From Prolixibacteraceae bacterium (GTDB lineage Bacteria > Bacteroidota > Bacteroidia > Bacteroidales > Prolixibacteraceae), in the NCBI GenBank assembly GCA_003457135.1, contig DMSQ01000089.1:31869-95868 (forward strand): a stretch of 64,000 nt of DNA, written 5' to 3'. Position numbers and translations under genes: made by a program. Position 1 is the first letter of the stretch; each line of letters begins with the position of its first letter. Positions 63,632-64,000 of the stretch are shown piece by piece. Under the pieces are notes generated by a model that saw only the letters and a program-made list of their open reading frames with translations, searched no databases and was not told the DNA's origin.

Positions 63632-63733
63632 GTGATCAGTGGTCAGTCGCAGTGGGCAGAAAAAAGTGTTCAGTGATCAGTCGCAGCAGGCAGAAAAAAG
63701 TGATCAGTGATCAGTCGCAGTGGGCAGAAAGAA
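63632..63733 (+). repeat. tandem 34-bp repeats with the word GTCAGTCGCAG
   Basis: About three copies of a 34-35 nt unit, each CAGTG(A/G)TCAGTCGCAG followed by GGCAGAAAAAA. The word AGTGGTCAGTCGCAG is the complement of the repeat at 15855. Confidence 0.75.
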
Positions 63734-63752
63734 AAAAGCATCCTGACAACCA

Positions 63753-63850
63753 GGTGCAGCGCACCGAAATCTTTGTAGCAAAAGGTAATCTGCTTTGAAA
63801 ATCGTCCGCGCCAAAAGGCTGAACAAAGCTTTGACCTCTTTTCGGACGAA
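63753..63850 (+). repeat. composite palindromic repeat (modules A and B), copy 4
   Basis: GGTGC-AGC-GCACC hairpin, then GAAATCTTTGTAGCAAAAGG, with a 24-nt identity to the complement of 15726-15749. Then TCGTCCGCGC and a degenerate TTTTCGGACGAAGG end. Confidence 0.8.
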
Positions 63851-63868
63851 GGGGCAGTCTTTTAAAAA

Positions 63869-64000
63869 ATGAATTTGTGTTTCCAAACAATGATAACAAT
63901 GATAACAATGACAACAACTACAACAATGACAACCACGACAACAATGATAACCACAACAACCAAACCTCTTTACAGACTCCTGACTTGTACCCTCTCATTT
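63869..64000 (+). CDS. possible 5' end of a gene across an ATG-rich microsatellite (partial)
   Basis: After an in-frame stop at 63863, a plus frame is open to the window edge. From ATG 63869 it reads MNLCFQT followed by Thr/Ile/Met codons from (ACAATGATA)-type repeats. All later ATGs (63890, 63899, 63908, and so on up to 63944) are in the same frame. The last codons encode KPLYRLLTCTLSF, which could open a signal peptide. Only 44 codons are seen, so this is tentative. Confidence 0.3.
   Translation, partial: MNLCFQTMITMITMTTTTTMTTTTTMITTTTKPLYRLLTCTLSF
63885..63960. repeat. ACAATGA-type microsatellite
   Basis: A low-complexity run of ACAATGATA/ACAACTACA-like units with period 3, 6 and 9. Confidence 0.8.

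Overview
The window looks like a chromosomal segment of a Bacteroidota bacterium, probably near Marinilabiliales/Prolixibacteraceae; that placement is inference. The evidence is: many copies of the phylum's -7 promoter box TAnnTTTG, type IX secretion (T9SS) C-terminal sorting domains, phylum-typical families (DUF2723 membrane mannosyltransferase-like protein, DUF4296 lipoprotein, DUF2147), lpxK and a heptose adenylyltransferase (Gram-negative envelope), and a carotenoid cluster of the kind found in pigmented Bacteroidota. No rRNA, tRNA, CRISPR array, integrase or intact insertion sequence was seen.

Layout. 1-4.0 kb (minus): the 3'-truncated start of a DUF2723 gene, then the ribosomal operon rplM-rpsI-rpsB-tsf with a clear promoter, two structured leader candidates and a terminator. 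4.1-7.4 kb: a glycosyltransferase, an O-antigen-ligase-like protein and a 3-methyladenine DNA glycosylase; the last two carry a GC-rich palindromic repeat inside their reading frames. 7.6-12.0 kb: an AT-rich accessory stretch with a stand-alone LytTR regulator, a Sel1-repeat T9SS protein, a secreted NlpC/P60-like hydrolase overlapping a lipoprotein, and a second lipoprotein. 12.0-15.8 kb: an outer-membrane barrel, a POT-like transporter and a TPR protein. 15.9-22.8 kb: a carotenoid locus, with crtI-crtB on plus and a divergent crtD-cruF-crtW-acyltransferase-glycosyltransferase operon on minus. 22.8-25.8 kb: a ThuA/PmoA-like fusion with a Gfo/Idh/MocA oxidoreductase. 26.2-47.2 kb: mostly housekeeping (lpxK, purine nucleoside phosphorylase, PLP dehydratase, cardiolipin synthase, ribD, prmC, DUF58, trxA, dnaE, patatin, heptose adenylyltransferase, radA, radical SAM, S41 protease). 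47.5-48.1 kb: a ParE-type toxin-antitoxin pair. 48.2-63.6 kb: a plus-strand saccharide-degradation region (DoxX-TIM fusion, Sde182-like protein, GH28, esterase, sugar isomerase-like protein, beta-helix/LamG T9SS protein, GH2-like hydrolase, a broken SGNH hydrolase, GH9 T9SS cellulase-like enzyme) without any SusC/SusD pair.

How it works together. The carotenoid genes could make phytoene, desaturate it, hydrate and 3,4-desaturate one end, ketolate a ring, and then glycosylate and acylate the product. No lycopene cyclase or GGPP synthase lies in the window, so the pathway must be completed elsewhere. The saccharide region combines T9SS-exported enzymes with periplasmic Sec/Tat proteins, and several of its members are typical of pectin or plant/algal cell-wall degradation.

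The most striking unexplained structure is a set of dispersed palindromic repeats of at least four families, placed at gene ends and in two cases read as protein. The other main observations are a small ORF that looks like an amidohydrolase whose catalytic core was deleted, a DoxX-Tat-TIM fusion, a free-standing T9SS sorting domain, and an in-frame ATG-rich microsatellite at the right edge that may be the start of a gene.
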